DNA of 64,000 nucleotides from Pseudomonas fluvialis (GCF_014207935.1 NZ_JACHLL010000004.1:62001-126000); one strand, 5' to 3'; shown: positions 1-8,833, counted from the stretch's first letter. Notes: generated by a model not told the origin, from the letters alone. Made by a program: numbers and translations.

Positions 1-2
1 CG

Positions 3-413
3 GATTACCCGGCAGAAGGCGCCGTCGCCCAGGCCTACCTGATCATGCGATCCGTGAGTCAGCACGCCAGCGCTCAGACGGGGCTCTATGCTCACTTCAA
101 AATAGCCCAGCAGATTGCCGGCAAGGGCAAGGACAGTGACGAACTCAAGCTGCGCTTCAACCTGCTCAAGGACTGCTTCACCGGGGTGTGGGCCGGCTAT
201 GCCCGCAAACGCCTGGATTGGCTGGAGGAACGACAGTTGGGCCCCGCATTGATCGCCGCGAATGTGGTGACCCAGAGCCGCCTGCAGCAGGACAGCACCA
301 GCCAGTGGCCGGAACCCATCAGCCACGGCACCTCAAGCCAGCGTGAATATGCGCTCAAACTGGGCTTCACGTCGGGTGACCCGAAGTCCTGCGACCCCTT
401 TATCCGGCCCTGA
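3..413 (+). CDS. Hypothetical protein, C-terminal part (5' end outside window)
   Basis: The reading frame is open from base 3, so this is the C-terminal 136 residues of a longer protein. The first ATG inside the window (base 45) lies within a continuous open frame (DYPAEGAVAQAYLIM) and is probably not the start. The visible part is hydrophilic and probably helical, with charged stretches (KGKDSDELKLRFN, YARKRLDWLEE), and has no membrane segment or motif that I recognise. It ends immediately before the convergent HAD gene: the two stop codons abut at 413/414. I assign no function. Confidence 0.6.
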   Translation, partial: DYPAEGAVAQAYLIMRSVSQHASAQTGLYAHFKIAQQIAGKGKDSDELKLRFNLLKDCFTGVWAGYARKRLDWLEERQLGPALIAANVVTQSRLQQDSTSQWPEPISHGTSSQREYALKLGFTSGDPKSCDPFIRP

Positions 414-1010
414 TCAGAGCAGCGCCAGCAACTCGGCGCAGCTGCCGGCATGCAGGTCGGTCAGCTGCGGCCAGGGGTTCTCCGGCAGGTTGACCAGCAC
501 TGCGCAGGCTCCGGCCTGGCGCGCGCACTCCAGGTCATAGCGGTAGTCACCGACCATCACCAGACGGCTGCTGGGCACCTGCCAGTGGGCCGCCAGGTGC
601 AGCAGGCCACCCGGATCAGGCTTGGGCGGCGCTTCGTCACGGCCGAGGATGGCCGCTTCGGCAAAGCACTCGCGCAGACCAATCACCTCCAGCGTCAGCT
701 CGGCCAGCGGCAGGGCATTGCGGGTCAGGATGCCCAGCTGGCAACCCCGCCGATACAGGGTCTGCACCAGTTCACGGGCGCCCGGCGCCGGCTGCGCGGC
801 CAGGGCCAGTTCGCGCTCATGGGCCAGGAGCCAGGCATGCTTGGCCGCCGCCTCATCCTCCGGCAGCTGCGCCAGGTGCGCCAGGATGTCGTGCTCCTGG
901 GGGATGTCCAAAGCACGCTTGATCGCCGGAAAGTCGTGAATCGCCAGGGTCAGGGTTCCGTCCATGTCGAACACCCAGTGCTGACGGTCACGCAGCGCGG
1001 CAGGGGTCAT
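414..1010 (-). CDS. HAD-superfamily phosphatase (HAD-IA type)
   Basis: A 198-residue haloacid-dehalogenase-like hydrolase, probably a cytosolic phosphatase of phosphoglycolate phosphatase type. All four HAD motifs are visible: motif I FDMDGTLT near residue 14 (nucleophile and acid Asp), motif II in ILTRN, motif III Lys in PPKPDP, and motif IV GDYRYD (metal-binding acids). A helical cap sits between motifs I and II. Its start overlaps the end of the upstream tesB by four bases, so the two are probably translated as a coupled pair. The substrate cannot be told from sequence. Confidence 0.85.
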   Translation of the reverse strand: MTPAALRDRQHWVFDMDGTLTLAIHDFPAIKRALDIPQEHDILAHLAQLPEDEAAAKHAWLLAHERELALAAQPAPGARELVQTLYRRGCQLGILTRNALPLAELTLEVIGLRECFAEAAILGRDEAPPKPDPGGLLHLAAHWQVPSSRLVMVGDYRYDLECARQAGACAVLVNLPENPWPQLTDLHAGSCAELLALL

Positions 1011-1876
1011 TTCCAGTCTTCGCGCAGGCGAGTCAGGCCTTCCTGAGCCACCGAGGCCACCAGTTGGCCGGCGCGGTTATAGATGCTGCCACGGGAGAAA
1101 CCGCGGGCATTGCCCGACCAGGGGCTGTCCATGCTGTACAGCAGCCAGTCGTCCATGCGCAGGTTGGCGTGGAACCACAGGGAATGGTCGAGGCTGGCCA
1201 CCTGCATGAACTTCTGGAACACCGACACGCCGTGGGGCTGCATCGAGGTGGTCAGCAGGTTGAAGTCGCTGGCGTAGGCCAGCAGGAACTTGTGCAGCTG
1301 CGGCTCGTCGGGCAGGTTACCGGCGGCACGGAACCAGACATGCTTGACCGGCTCGCAGGGCTTGGGCGCGAAGGGATTGATCAGCGTGACCGGGCGAATC
1401 TCGATCGGCTTTTCGCTGGTGGCACGCTCGCGCATGCGCTCCGGAATCATCGGCGCGACCATGCGCGCCAGTTCGGTTTCCGACTTCAACTCGTCCGGCC
1501 CCGGCACCTCGGGCATGGTCGGCTGGTGGTTGAAACCTTCCTCGTCGTACTGAAACGAGGCGGCGCAGCTGAAGATCGGCTTGCCCTTCTGGATCGCCGT
1601 CACCCGACGGGTGCTGAAGCTGCCGCCGTCGCGGATGCGCTCGACCTGATAGACCACCGGGATGGTGGCGTCGCCGGGACGCAGGAAGTAGCCGTGCATC
1701 GAGTGCACATGGCGCGCCTCCTCCACCGTCTGACTGGCCGCCGAGACGCACTGGCCAAGCACCTGGCCACCGAACAGCTGGCGAAAGCCGAGGTCCTGGC
1801 TGAGACCGCGAAACAGGTCTTCCTCGATCTGCTCAAGGCTGAGCAGGGCCACCAGGTTATCCAGCACGTGGGTCAT
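1007..1876 (-). CDS. tesB: Acyl-CoA thioesterase II
   Basis: A 289-residue double-hotdog thioesterase that hydrolyses acyl-CoA to free fatty acid and CoA. The length matches E. coli TesB (about 286). The catalytic positions align with D204, S228 (Thr in E. coli) and Q278, the last in the VASVAQEGL segment near the C terminus. HSMHGYFLRPGD and DGGSFSTRRV are typical family segments. A good Shine-Dalgarno (AGGAGAACCC-ATG) precedes the start. It is followed on the same strand by the HAD phosphatase (4-base overlap) and preceded by the SagB-like gene, whose stop codon lies 25 bases upstream. Confidence 0.93.
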   Translation of the reverse strand: MTHVLDNLVALLSLEQIEEDLFRGLSQDLGFRQLFGGQVLGQCVSAASQTVEEARHVHSMHGYFLRPGDATIPVVYQVERIRDGGSFSTRRVTAIQKGKPIFSCAASFQYDEEGFNHQPTMPEVPGPDELKSETELARMVAPMIPERMRERATSEKPIEIRPVTLINPFAPKPCEPVKHVWFRAAGNLPDEPQLHKFLLAYASDFNLLTTSMQPHGVSVFQKFMQVASLDHSLWFHANLRMDDWLLYSMDSPWSGNARGFSRGSIYNRAGQLVASVAQEGLTRLREDWK

Positions 1877-1893
1877 GGGTTCTCCTATTAATG

Positions 1894-1915
1894 CCCGGGC
1901 TTAGACTTGCCCGGG
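1894..1915 (-). terminator. Hairpin spanning the stop codon of the SagB-like gene
   Basis: Inverted repeat with 7-bp GC arms (cccgggc / gcccggg) and an 8-base loop containing the TAA stop of the minus-strand nitroreductase gene. There is no strong T tract, so it may be a weak terminator or an mRNA end stabiliser ahead of tesB. Confidence 0.35.
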
Positions 1916-3502
1916 TCGACGCAAGGTGGGGTAGGCCGGCTGGCTGCTCAGGCGCAGATCCCAGACGGCGCGACCAAGGGTGAAATGGTAAAGGCTTTGC
2001 AGGCAGCTGTCGGCAATCCCGAGCAGTTCATGCACGGCATCATCGAAGTAACAACCGATGCCGGTCCCGGAAAAACCTGCCGCCTCGGCCTCCAGATAGA
2101 GCAACTGGCCGATCTGGCCGCATTCCCAATACAAGCGCGGATAGGCCCAGCTGCCATTGGCCAGCGCGTCATCGAAGTGCGCCAGCATGGCCACCGCCAG
2201 GCAGCCATCGGCGGCAATGTCCTGACCGCAGCTGAGGAACTGCGCCACCCCGCGGGCATCGCCTTCCAGCAGTCGGTACAGCGGCACCTCCGTGCTGACC
2301 GGCTGCCAAAGGAAATCCGCGCGCAAGGCCTGAGGCCCGCTGCCGGTCCGGTCCAGCCAGTACAGGCCGGGCGTCAGGCCCTCGACGCGGTGCACAAACA
2401 GCAGCAGGTCGACGCGTGGCGTATCGCCGGTCAGCGCCAGCGGAACCGGCGAGTGACCCGGCAGCAGGCGCGCCAGCCAGCAGTCGAGCAGCTCGCGGCG
2501 GATACCGCTGCGCCCGTCCATGCTTTGCGCACTGCGGCGCCGATGCAACAAGGGGCGCAACAACAGCTCCGGCTCCTCGACCGGCGCCTGCCCTGCCGTC
2601 ACCGTCCACGACCGTGGCGGCAACTGCGGTGCCCGGCACAGCGCCTGCACACGTTCCAGTTCCGGCCAGTGCCGCTGCTCGGCCGACAGCTGATTGGGCA
2701 GCCCCAGCCGTGGCAGCGTTGAAAGCCCCGCCAGCAGCGCCTCGGACAGACGCGGCTCGGCGTATTGCGGCGGCCCGATCCAGAGCAGGCAGTCGGCCTG
2801 TTCAGCCTCGGCGAACTCGGCCTGATCCAGCCCCAGCACCGCATCCAGCCGCGCCTCGGCCAGCCCATGCAGCAGACGCACCTGCCAGCCCAACGCACTG
2901 GCGGCGATGGCCAGCGCCGCCTGGGCGTGACCCAGGTCGTGCTGGCAATAGCGGTAGGCCCGCTCGCCATACTTCCACGCCTCTCGCCAGACGATGCTGG
3001 ACAGCGCGAGCAGAAAACCGCCGACCGGCAGTTCCCCGGCTAGCGTCGCACCGAGCGCCGGTGGCAGCTCACTGCGGATCTCCAGGGCATGCTCATCCGG
3101 CACGTAATGGGCCAGCAGACCCGACTCGCCGGCCACAGCGGGTGGCAACAGCAGGTAGGCCTCGGTCGGGTGCAGGTTTCCCGAGGAGGGGTTGACCCGC
3201 AGGGCCCAGCGGTTGCCACCAGCCTCCTTCCACGCCGACAACCCGAGGCTGTCATAGAGCAACTGGCCGAGGCTGGCCAGATTCAGCGGCGCGGGGTCAC
3301 CCAAAGGCGCGGCAAACACCGCCTCGTAGGCAGGCGACTGCTCCAGTGGGCGATGTGTCAGCTCAATCAGCAGCGCACCGACATAGCGGCGGAACGGCGC
3401 GGGCTGGCTCGCCCAGTCCAGATAGCCCGGTCCCGGCGCATAGTGCTGCGGCTGGTGCTTGCTCAGCGCATGGTAGGCGTAGACACCACGCAGATCAGTC
3501 AT
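1901..3502 (-). CDS. SagB-type double nitroreductase-domain protein
   Basis: A 533-residue flavin-dependent oxidoreductase with two nitroreductase-like domains. The N-terminal half (about 40-240) carries PSSGNLHPTEAYLL, the motif shared with SagB/ThcOx azoline dehydrogenases. The C-terminal half (about 300-520) starts with a divergent HRRRSAQSMDG and ends with ECGQIGQLLYLEAEA and FSGTGIGCYFDDAVHELLGI, as in FMN-binding nitroreductases. I chose the ATG at 3502 because AGGAACTCCAAC precedes it and the protein then begins at MTDLRGVYAYH; the longer open frame upstream overlaps the GNAT gene and has no family similarity. It overlaps the upstream GNAT gene by 8 bases. There is no SagC/SagD (YcaO) or precursor peptide nearby, so a RiPP role is not supported. 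Confidence 0.8.
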   Translation of the reverse strand: MTDLRGVYAYHALSKHQPQHYAPGPGYLDWASQPAPFRRYVGALLIELTHRPLEQSPAYEAVFAAPLGDPAPLNLASLGQLLYDSLGLSAWKEAGGNRWALRVNPSSGNLHPTEAYLLLPPAVAGESGLLAHYVPDEHALEIRSELPPALGATLAGELPVGGFLLALSSIVWREAWKYGERAYRYCQHDLGHAQAALAIAASALGWQVRLLHGLAEARLDAVLGLDQAEFAEAEQADCLLWIGPPQYAEPRLSEALLAGLSTLPRLGLPNQLSAEQRHWPELERVQALCRAPQLPPRSWTVTAGQAPVEEPELLLRPLLHRRRSAQSMDGRSGIRRELLDCWLARLLPGHSPVPLALTGDTPRVDLLLFVHRVEGLTPGLYWLDRTGSGPQALRADFLWQPVSTEVPLYRLLEGDARGVAQFLSCGQDIAADGCLAVAMLAHFDDALANGSWAYPRLYWECGQIGQLLYLEAEAAGFSGTGIGCYFDDAVHELLGIADSCLQSLYHFTLGRAVWDLRLSSQPAYPTLRRPGQV

Positions 3503-4085
3503 GTTGGAGTTCCTGCCACTGTTGCCGGCTGAGACGGTACAGCACATGGGCCGATAGCGGGTGATCGGCCGGCAGACGCGGGTGGGCAAAATCGCCCTGT
3601 TCGTCGCGGCGCAGACCAAGGCGCTGCATCAGCGCTCGCGAGCGCAGATTGGCCGGCACGGTAAAGGACACCAGTTGCGCCAGACCCAGCTCTGCAAAGG
3701 CACAATCGCGCGCCGCGCGGGCCGCCTCAAGCGCCAGCCCCTGCCCCCAGTGCGCGCGGGCCAGGCGCCAGCCGATCTCCACCGCTGGGGCAAAAGGCGC
3801 GGTAAAACTCAGCTGCAGCAACCCGGTAAAACCGATGAAGGCGCCGCCGTCACGTCGTTCCACGGCCCACAGGCCGTAACCGTATTGCGCGAAGTGCGCA
3901 CGAATACGCTCAGCCAGGGCATCGCTTTGCGCCCGGTCGAGGCAGACCGGGAAATGGCGCATCACCTCGGCATCGCCATTGAGCGCGGCAAAATCCGCCA
4001 GGTCTTCGTCACGCCACTGCCGCAGCAGCAGCCGGGGGGTTTGCAGTTCGATCACGGTTTGCGCCTCGCTGAATCCACACAGCAT
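3495..4085 (-). CDS. GNAT family N-acetyltransferase (RimJ/RimL-like)
   Basis: A 196-residue acetyltransferase of the RimJ/RimL type, which uses acetyl-CoA to modify an amino group. It begins IELQTPRLLLRQWRDED and has the family GWRLARAHWGQGLALEA (beta4, pyrophosphate-binding loop near residue 115) and VPANLRSRALMQRLGL near the C terminus. It is divergent from the deacetylase-like gene, with 30 bases between the starts, and overlaps the following SagB-like gene by 8 bases, so the two are probably co-expressed. The first ~10 residues may not be translated: a GTG codon at residue 11 is an alternative start. Confidence 0.85.
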   Translation of the reverse strand: MLCGFSEAQTVIELQTPRLLLRQWRDEDLADFAALNGDAEVMRHFPVCLDRAQSDALAERIRAHFAQYGYGLWAVERRDGGAFIGFTGLLQLSFTAPFAPAVEIGWRLARAHWGQGLALEAARAARDCAFAELGLAQLVSFTVPANLRSRALMQRLGLRRDEQGDFAHPRLPADHPLSAHVLYRLSRQQWQELQHD

Positions 4086-4115
4086 ACTGCCTCAAGCCCG
4101 TTTCCGAGCCCCGCC

Positions 4116-5030
4116 ATGCCGCTGCCGCTGATCTACCACGAGGATTACAGCCCGCCCTTCCCGGCCGGGCACCGTTTCCCCATGGCCAAGTTCCGCCTGC
4201 TCAAGGAGCAGTTGCTGGCCAGCGGCATCACACGCGAGGAACAGCTGCTGCGCCCGGCCATCTGCCCGCCGGAGATTCTCGCGCTGGCCCACTGCCCGGC
4301 CTACATCGAACGTTTCATGAGCGGTACCCTCAGCCGCGAGGAGCAGCGGCGCCTTGGCCTGCCCTGGAGCGAAGCCCTGGCGCGGCGCACCGTGCGTGCC
4401 GTGGGCGGCTCACTGCTGGCCGCCGAGCAGGCGCTGGAGCATGGCCTGGCTTGCCATCTGGCCGGAGGCACGCACCATGCCCACTACGATTTTCCCTCAG
4501 GCTTCTGCGTGTTCAATGACGTCGCCATCATCAGCCGTTTCCTGCTGAACAGCGGGCGAGTAGCCCAGGTACTGATCGTCGACTGCGACGTGCATCAGGG
4601 CGACGGTACGGCCCGTCTGCTGGCGGATACCCCTCAGGCGTTCACCCTGTCGCTGCACTGCGCGAAGAACTTTCCCGCACGCAAGGCGCAGAGCGACTGG
4701 GACATTGAGCTGCCAAACGGCCTGGGGGATGACCAATACCTGCGAATTCTGGGCGATGCCCTGGACGTGCTGCTACCGCGCCTGCAACCCGATCTGGTGC
4801 TGTATATCGCCGGAGTGGATGTGCATGCCGAGGATGCCCTCGGCTACCTGCAACTCAGCGATGCCGGAATTGCCGCGCGTGATCGCCTGGCGCTGGAACG
4901 CTGCCTGGAGCGCGACATTCCGGTGACCGGCCTGCTCGGCGGTGGTTATGACCCCGACCCGGCCAGGGTCGCCGCCCGCCACGCGCTACTACACCGCAGT
5001 GCGGCCGAGTTGTGGCAGGTCTGGCGCTGA
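4116..5030 (+). CDS. Histone deacetylase-like amidohydrolase
   Basis: A 304-residue zinc hydrolase of the class II HDAC / acetoin-utilisation family. It probably removes acyl groups from acetylated protein or small-molecule amines in the cytosol. Family signatures are seen in order: GGTHHAHYDFPSGFCVFND (active-site His pair), VDCDVHQGDGTA (zinc ligands Asp and His), IAGVDVHAEDALG (third zinc ligand) and LLGGGYDPD. The ATG at 4116 fits the family N terminus (PLIYHEDYSPPFPAGHRFPM); the longer open frame upstream overlaps the divergent GNAT gene. The substrate is unknown. Confidence 0.88.
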   Translation: MPLPLIYHEDYSPPFPAGHRFPMAKFRLLKEQLLASGITREEQLLRPAICPPEILALAHCPAYIERFMSGTLSREEQRRLGLPWSEALARRTVRAVGGSLLAAEQALEHGLACHLAGGTHHAHYDFPSGFCVFNDVAIISRFLLNSGRVAQVLIVDCDVHQGDGTARLLADTPQAFTLSLHCAKNFPARKAQSDWDIELPNGLGDDQYLRILGDALDVLLPRLQPDLVLYIAGVDVHAEDALGYLQLSDAGIAARDRLALERCLERDIPVTGLLGGGYDPDPARVAARHALLHRSAAELWQVWR

Positions 5031-5037
5031 TTAGCGG

Positions 5038-6225
5038 TTAGAGCAGTACCTGGTTACGGCCGGCATGCTTGGCCCGGTACAGCGCTTCGTCGGCACGCTG
5101 ATAGAGTGCACCGGATGACTCCTCCGGACCGGACAGGGCCAGGCCCAGGCTCGCAGTCATTACCGGCAGAGTGGCCGAACTGCGGTGTTCGATGGCCAGT
5201 TGCTCGATGGCCAGACGCACTTCTTCGGCCAGGCTGTGCAGCGCCGGCTCGTCGCAGTCAAACAACAGCAGGGCAAACTCCTCGCCACCCAGGCGCACGG
5301 CCATGTCCAACGGACGGCGGGCAAAATCGTGCAGCACCCGCGCCACCCGCTGCAGGGCCAGGTCACCTGCACGGTGGCCATAGCTGTCGTTGTAGGCCTT
5401 GAAGTGGTCCAGATCGACCAGTACCAGGCCGATGCGGCACTTCTGCCGGCGCGCCTGGAGGAACAGCAACGCCAGCTTCTGCTCCAGGCTGCGCCGGTTG
5501 TACAGCCCGGTCAGGCTGTCGCGTTCGGCCAGCCAGTTGAGCAGGTGACGGGACAGGAACTGCTCGCGCTGGTTGTGATCGCGCAGGTAGCCACCACCAG
5601 CACTGACCAGCACGCCGAGAAACAGGTACACCGCCGTCAGGTTGAAGGCCCGCAGGTAATCGCCGATCAGCAGCCACTGGGCCAGCAGGAAACTGCCGAC
5701 GGAGATCACCAGGCCCACCATCAGGCTGGTGTAGAAGGTCATGCCCAGCGGGAAAAACGCGGCAATGGTGAGCAGGATCACACCGTCATAGGAGGCCTGC
5801 ATGCCCAAGCGACTGTAGAGCATGTTGATCAACGCCGTGGCCACTCCGGTCAGCGCGATGACCCAGGGGGTCAGCGGCAGGGTGAGAAACTCCAGGCGTT
5901 TGACCAACAGTACCAACTGCGCCACCAGCAACAAACCGAGCACCGCCCAGCGCAGGTGCAGCAGCCACCCAGCCGTTTCGCTGAGCGGCACGCCCTCGGC
6001 AAACGGCTGCAGGCGATGCAGGTCGACCGCGACGAAACCACACCAGATCAGCAGGGCCAGAACAATGGCAATGCGCCGCTGGCGAATCGCCGCCGCGCCC
6101 AGGTATTGATCGTATTCACGTTCCAGTTGCGGTTCGAAGCGCAGCCAGGCAAAGCCCTTGAGCAGTTGCTGCAGATAAGGGTTACCCGGGGTTCCGCGAA
6201 ACAGTTCTTCAAAACTGGACAACAT
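5038..6225 (-). CDS. Membrane-anchored diguanylate cyclase (GGDEF)
   Basis: A 395-residue inner-membrane protein. The first ~45 residues are cytosolic, then about six hydrophobic segments (residues ~52-215) form a sensory membrane domain of MASE type, followed by a short linker and a GGDEF domain (~235-395). The active site RLGGEEF is intact, and an RPLD inhibitory site lies five residues before it. DSLTGLYNRR and DLDHFKAYNDSYGHRAGD are typical. It should make cyclic di-GMP and be subject to product inhibition. It is convergent with the deacetylase gene, 7 bases away. The signal sensed is unknown. Confidence 0.9.
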   Translation of the reverse strand: MLSSFEELFRGTPGNPYLQQLLKGFAWLRFEPQLEREYDQYLGAAAIRQRRIAIVLALLIWCGFVAVDLHRLQPFAEGVPLSETAGWLLHLRWAVLGLLLVAQLVLLVKRLEFLTLPLTPWVIALTGVATALINMLYSRLGMQASYDGVILLTIAAFFPLGMTFYTSLMVGLVISVGSFLLAQWLLIGDYLRAFNLTAVYLFLGVLVSAGGGYLRDHNQREQFLSRHLLNWLAERDSLTGLYNRRSLEQKLALLFLQARRQKCRIGLVLVDLDHFKAYNDSYGHRAGDLALQRVARVLHDFARRPLDMAVRLGGEEFALLLFDCDEPALHSLAEEVRLAIEQLAIEHRSSATLPVMTASLGLALSGPEESSGALYQRADEALYRAKHAGRNQVLL

Positions 6226-6356
6226 CGGTCGGCGCCACTCTTTATAGGTGTTCTAGGCCCGCTTACACCTTAAAGGTAGTGCCGCCGGCACCGGAAAGCC
6301 AGCCTTGTGCCAGTACCGAGTAGGTTAGAATTCGGCCTCCCTGCCTGGAGACCCGC

Positions 6357-7598
6357 ATGACTTCAACCTCTTCTGCCCCGCTGCCCGTGGTGATTGTCGG
6401 CGGCGGGCCGGTCGGTCTGATGGCGGCCGAAGTCCTGGCCGAACAGGGCCTGCCGGTGGCGCTGTATGACGCCATGCCCTCGGTCGGGCGCAAGTTCCTG
6501 TTGGCCGGGGTTGGCGGCATGAACATCACCCATGCCGAAGCGCTTCCCGAGTTCATCAATCGCTACGGCGAACGCCGCCAGCAGATCGGCCAACTGCTGC
6601 AGGACTTTTCGCCGGACCAGCTGCGCCAGTGGATCCATGGCCTGGGCATCGACACCTTTGTCGGCAGCTCCGGGCGGGTATTTCCCTCGGACATGAAAGC
6701 CGCGCCTCTGCTGCGCGCCTGGCTGCGCCGTTTGCGCGAGCTGGGCGTGGTCATCCATACCCGTCAGCGCTGGCTGGGCTGGGCCGACGACGGCGCCCTG
6801 CGCTTTGCCGGACCACGGGGGGAATATACGGTTGCCGCCCGCGCCACCCTGCTCGCCCTGGGCGGCGGCAGCTGGCGGCGACTGGGCTCGGACGGTGCCT
6901 GGCTGCCCTGGCTGGCCGAGCGCGGCGTGCAGGTTGCACCGCTACAACCCAGCAACTGCGGCTTTGTCAGCCAGCCCTGGAGCGAGCTGTTCGGCGAGCG
7001 CTTTGCCGGTGCGCCGGTTAAGCCGGTGGCGCTGAGTCTGAACGACGATGCGCCGCGCCAGGGCGAATTCGTGATTACCGCACAAGGCGTCGAAGGCAGC
7101 CTGGTGTATGCGCTCTCCGCGGCCATCCGAGAGCAGATCAATCGCAACGGGCAGGCCAGGGTCTGGCTCGATCTGCTGCCCGGGCGCAGCGTGGAGAAAG
7201 TCACCAGCCTGCTGAGCAAGCCGCGCGGGCGCAAGTCGCTGAGCAACCACCTGCGCAGCCAGCTTGGCCTGGAAGGCGTGCGCGCCGCTCTGCTGCGCGA
7301 GCTGGGCGATGCCCGGCAGTTCGACGACCCGCTCGCCTTGGCCAACCAGCTCAAGCGCCTGCCCTTGGTGTTGCTGCGCACGCAACCGCTGGATGAGGCG
7401 ATCAGCAGCGCCGGTGGCGTGGCCTTCGAGGCGCTGGATGAACGGCTGATGCTGCGCCAGCTGCCGGGTGTGTTCTGCGCCGGCGAGATGCTCGACTGGG
7501 AAGCCCCCACCGGCGGCTACCTGCTGACCGCCTGTTTTGCCAGCGGCCGCGCGGCGGCTCGGGGGCTGGCCAGCTGGCTGCAACAACAGGCGGATTGA
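6357..7598 (+). CDS. NAD(P)/FAD-dependent oxidoreductase, HI0933/TIGR03862 family
   Basis: A 413-residue flavoprotein. The N terminus has a Rossmann dinucleotide-binding motif (VVIVGGGPVGLMAAEVLAEQG, residues ~11-31), followed by SVGRKFLLAGVGGMNITHAE, the hallmark of the HI0933-like flavoproteins. A second FAD-contacting segment lies near the C terminus (GVFCAGEMLDWEAPTGGYLL). The physiological substrate of this family is not established. A TAGAAT hexamer at 6326-6331 could be the -10 of its promoter. A strong hairpin follows the stop codon. Confidence 0.85.
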   Translation: MTSTSSAPLPVVIVGGGPVGLMAAEVLAEQGLPVALYDAMPSVGRKFLLAGVGGMNITHAEALPEFINRYGERRQQIGQLLQDFSPDQLRQWIHGLGIDTFVGSSGRVFPSDMKAAPLLRAWLRRLRELGVVIHTRQRWLGWADDGALRFAGPRGEYTVAARATLLALGGGSWRRLGSDGAWLPWLAERGVQVAPLQPSNCGFVSQPWSELFGERFAGAPVKPVALSLNDDAPRQGEFVITAQGVEGSLVYALSAAIREQINRNGQARVWLDLLPGRSVEKVTSLLSKPRGRKSLSNHLRSQLGLEGVRAALLRELGDARQFDDPLALANQLKRLPLVLLRTQPLDEAISSAGGVAFEALDERLMLRQLPGVFCAGEMLDWEAPTGGYLLTACFASGRAAARGLASWLQQQAD

Positions 7599-7611
7599 TA
7601 GGCACTCGCCA

Positions 7612-7649
7612 AAACGGCAATATGGAACGAAAGTACCATATCGCCGTTT
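7612..7649 (+). terminator. Hairpin between flavoprotein and GNAT genes
   Basis: Near-perfect stem: aaacggc-a-atatgg pairs with ccatat-c-gccgttt around a 10-base loop, and the 3' arm ends in TTT. It could terminate the flavoprotein transcript, or act as a leader structure for the following gene, whose Shine-Dalgarno starts a few bases later. Confidence 0.5.
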
Positions 7650-7666
7650 CCACCGGAGCTACCTCG

Positions 7667-8272
7667 ATGAGCCTGATGATTCGCCGCGCCACACCCGCCG
7701 ATGCCGACGCCTGCGTGCCGCTGATCTATAGCTCCGGCCCGGCAGCGTTCGAGCGCGTCTTCGCCAGTGGCCAACTGAGCGCCCAGGATTTTCTGCGCCC
7801 GGCCTTCTGCTCCGGCCTCGGCCAGTTCGGCTGCCAACAACACTGGGTGATCGAGGAGAACGGCCAGATCCTGGCCACCGGCACCGCCTACAGCGGTCGC
7901 GACACCCTGGCCTATGGCCTGCGCTCGGCTCGACAGATCATCGCCAGCTACGGTCTGGGCGCGGCACTAGGGGTACTGGGCCGAGGCCTGGCGATGGAGC
8001 GCCTGATACCACCGCCACCCCGTAATACCTGGTATCTGGCGCACTTGGGCGTGGCCACACAGGCCCGCGGCCAGGGCCTCGGCCAGCAGCTGATCGAGCA
8101 TCTGGAACAGCAGGGACGCGCAGCAGGGTTTGAGCGGGCAGCGCTGGATGTGGCAGTCAGCAATCCGCGCGCCCAGGCCCTGTATGAACGACTGGGCTAC
8201 CGACTGGAGAAGGAGCGAAGATCGACCATCGCCGGGGTCGCCGATCACCGCTACCTGGCCAAAGTGCTCTGA
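7667..8272 (+). CDS. GNAT family N-acetyltransferase
   Basis: A 201-residue acetyltransferase with the GNAT core LAHLGVATQARGQGLGQQLIEHL (acetyl-CoA loop, about residues 124-146) and DVAVSNPRAQALYERLGY near the C terminus. The ATG at 7667 was chosen because GGAG lies 8 bases upstream and the protein begins MSLMIRRATPADAD, a typical GNAT start. The 24 codons upstream in frame overlap a hairpin. The acceptor substrate is unknown. Confidence 0.83.
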   Translation: MSLMIRRATPADADACVPLIYSSGPAAFERVFASGQLSAQDFLRPAFCSGLGQFGCQQHWVIEENGQILATGTAYSGRDTLAYGLRSARQIIASYGLGAALGVLGRGLAMERLIPPPPRNTWYLAHLGVATQARGQGLGQQLIEHLEQQGRAAGFERAALDVAVSNPRAQALYERLGYRLEKERRSTIAGVADHRYLAKVL

Positions 8273-8287
8273 ATCAGATTTAGAGCG

Positions 8288-8833
8288 CTAGCTGGCTGTT
8301 GAACAACGCAGATAGTGCTCAAGCGCCACGAGCGAGTCGGGGCACACCGGCCGCTCGCCAGCCCAGCTCAGCACCTGCGAGGGCGCCAGGAAGCAGGCCT
8401 CCAGCACCTCTTCGGGCTGAAGACGCAGCGGACCGTCCCACACGGCGGAAAACACCGAACACCACAGGCGGTTGTCCGGCTGATCGAAGAAAAAGCGGCC
8501 ATGCTCGCGCAGCGGCACGCCCGCCACGCCCAACTCTTCCTCCAGCTCGCGGGCAGCCGACAGGGCGTAGTCCTCGTCGGCCTGAACCATGCCGCCAGCC
8601 GCGACATCCCAGTAGCCCGGATAGATCGCCTTGCTCAATGCCCGCCGGTGCACGCACAGCTCCCCGGCCGCATTGAACAGCAGGATGAAGGTGCCCCGCC
8701 CGATCAATCCGCGCAGGCGCAGCTCGGCACGCGGCAAGGCACCGAGCAGGCCGTCCTGCTCATCGACCCAGGCAATCAGCTCGGCATCCGAGGCGGCGCG
8801 GTGCGCTGCCTCGGCCGGCGACCAGTCGCCCAT
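8288..8833 (-). CDS. NUDIX hydrolase (YfcD-like)
   Basis: A 181-residue NUDIX hydrolase. The NUDIX box is complete: a Gly, five residues, Glu, seven residues, then RELEEELGV (residues ~81-103), which binds the catalytic divalent metals. RGTFILLFNAAGELCVHRR and KAIYPGYWDVAAGG resemble the YfcD and isopentenyl-diphosphate isomerase-like branch. The substrate is not predictable. It shares one base with the upstream DUF2333 gene and is probably co-transcribed with it. Confidence 0.88.
   Translation of the reverse strand: MGDWSPAEAAHRAASDAELIAWVDEQDGLLGALPRAELRLRGLIGRGTFILLFNAAGELCVHRRALSKAIYPGYWDVAAGGMVQADEDYALSAARELEEELGVAGVPLREHGRFFFDQPDNRLWCSVFSAVWDGPLRLQPEEVLEACFLAPSQVLSWAGERPVCPDSLVALEHYLRCSTAS

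Noticed and set aside
1901..4085. SagB-like gene considered as part of a thiazole/oxazole-modified peptide cluster
   Set aside because: No YcaO-type cyclase, precursor peptide, protease or exporter gene lies in the neighbourhood.
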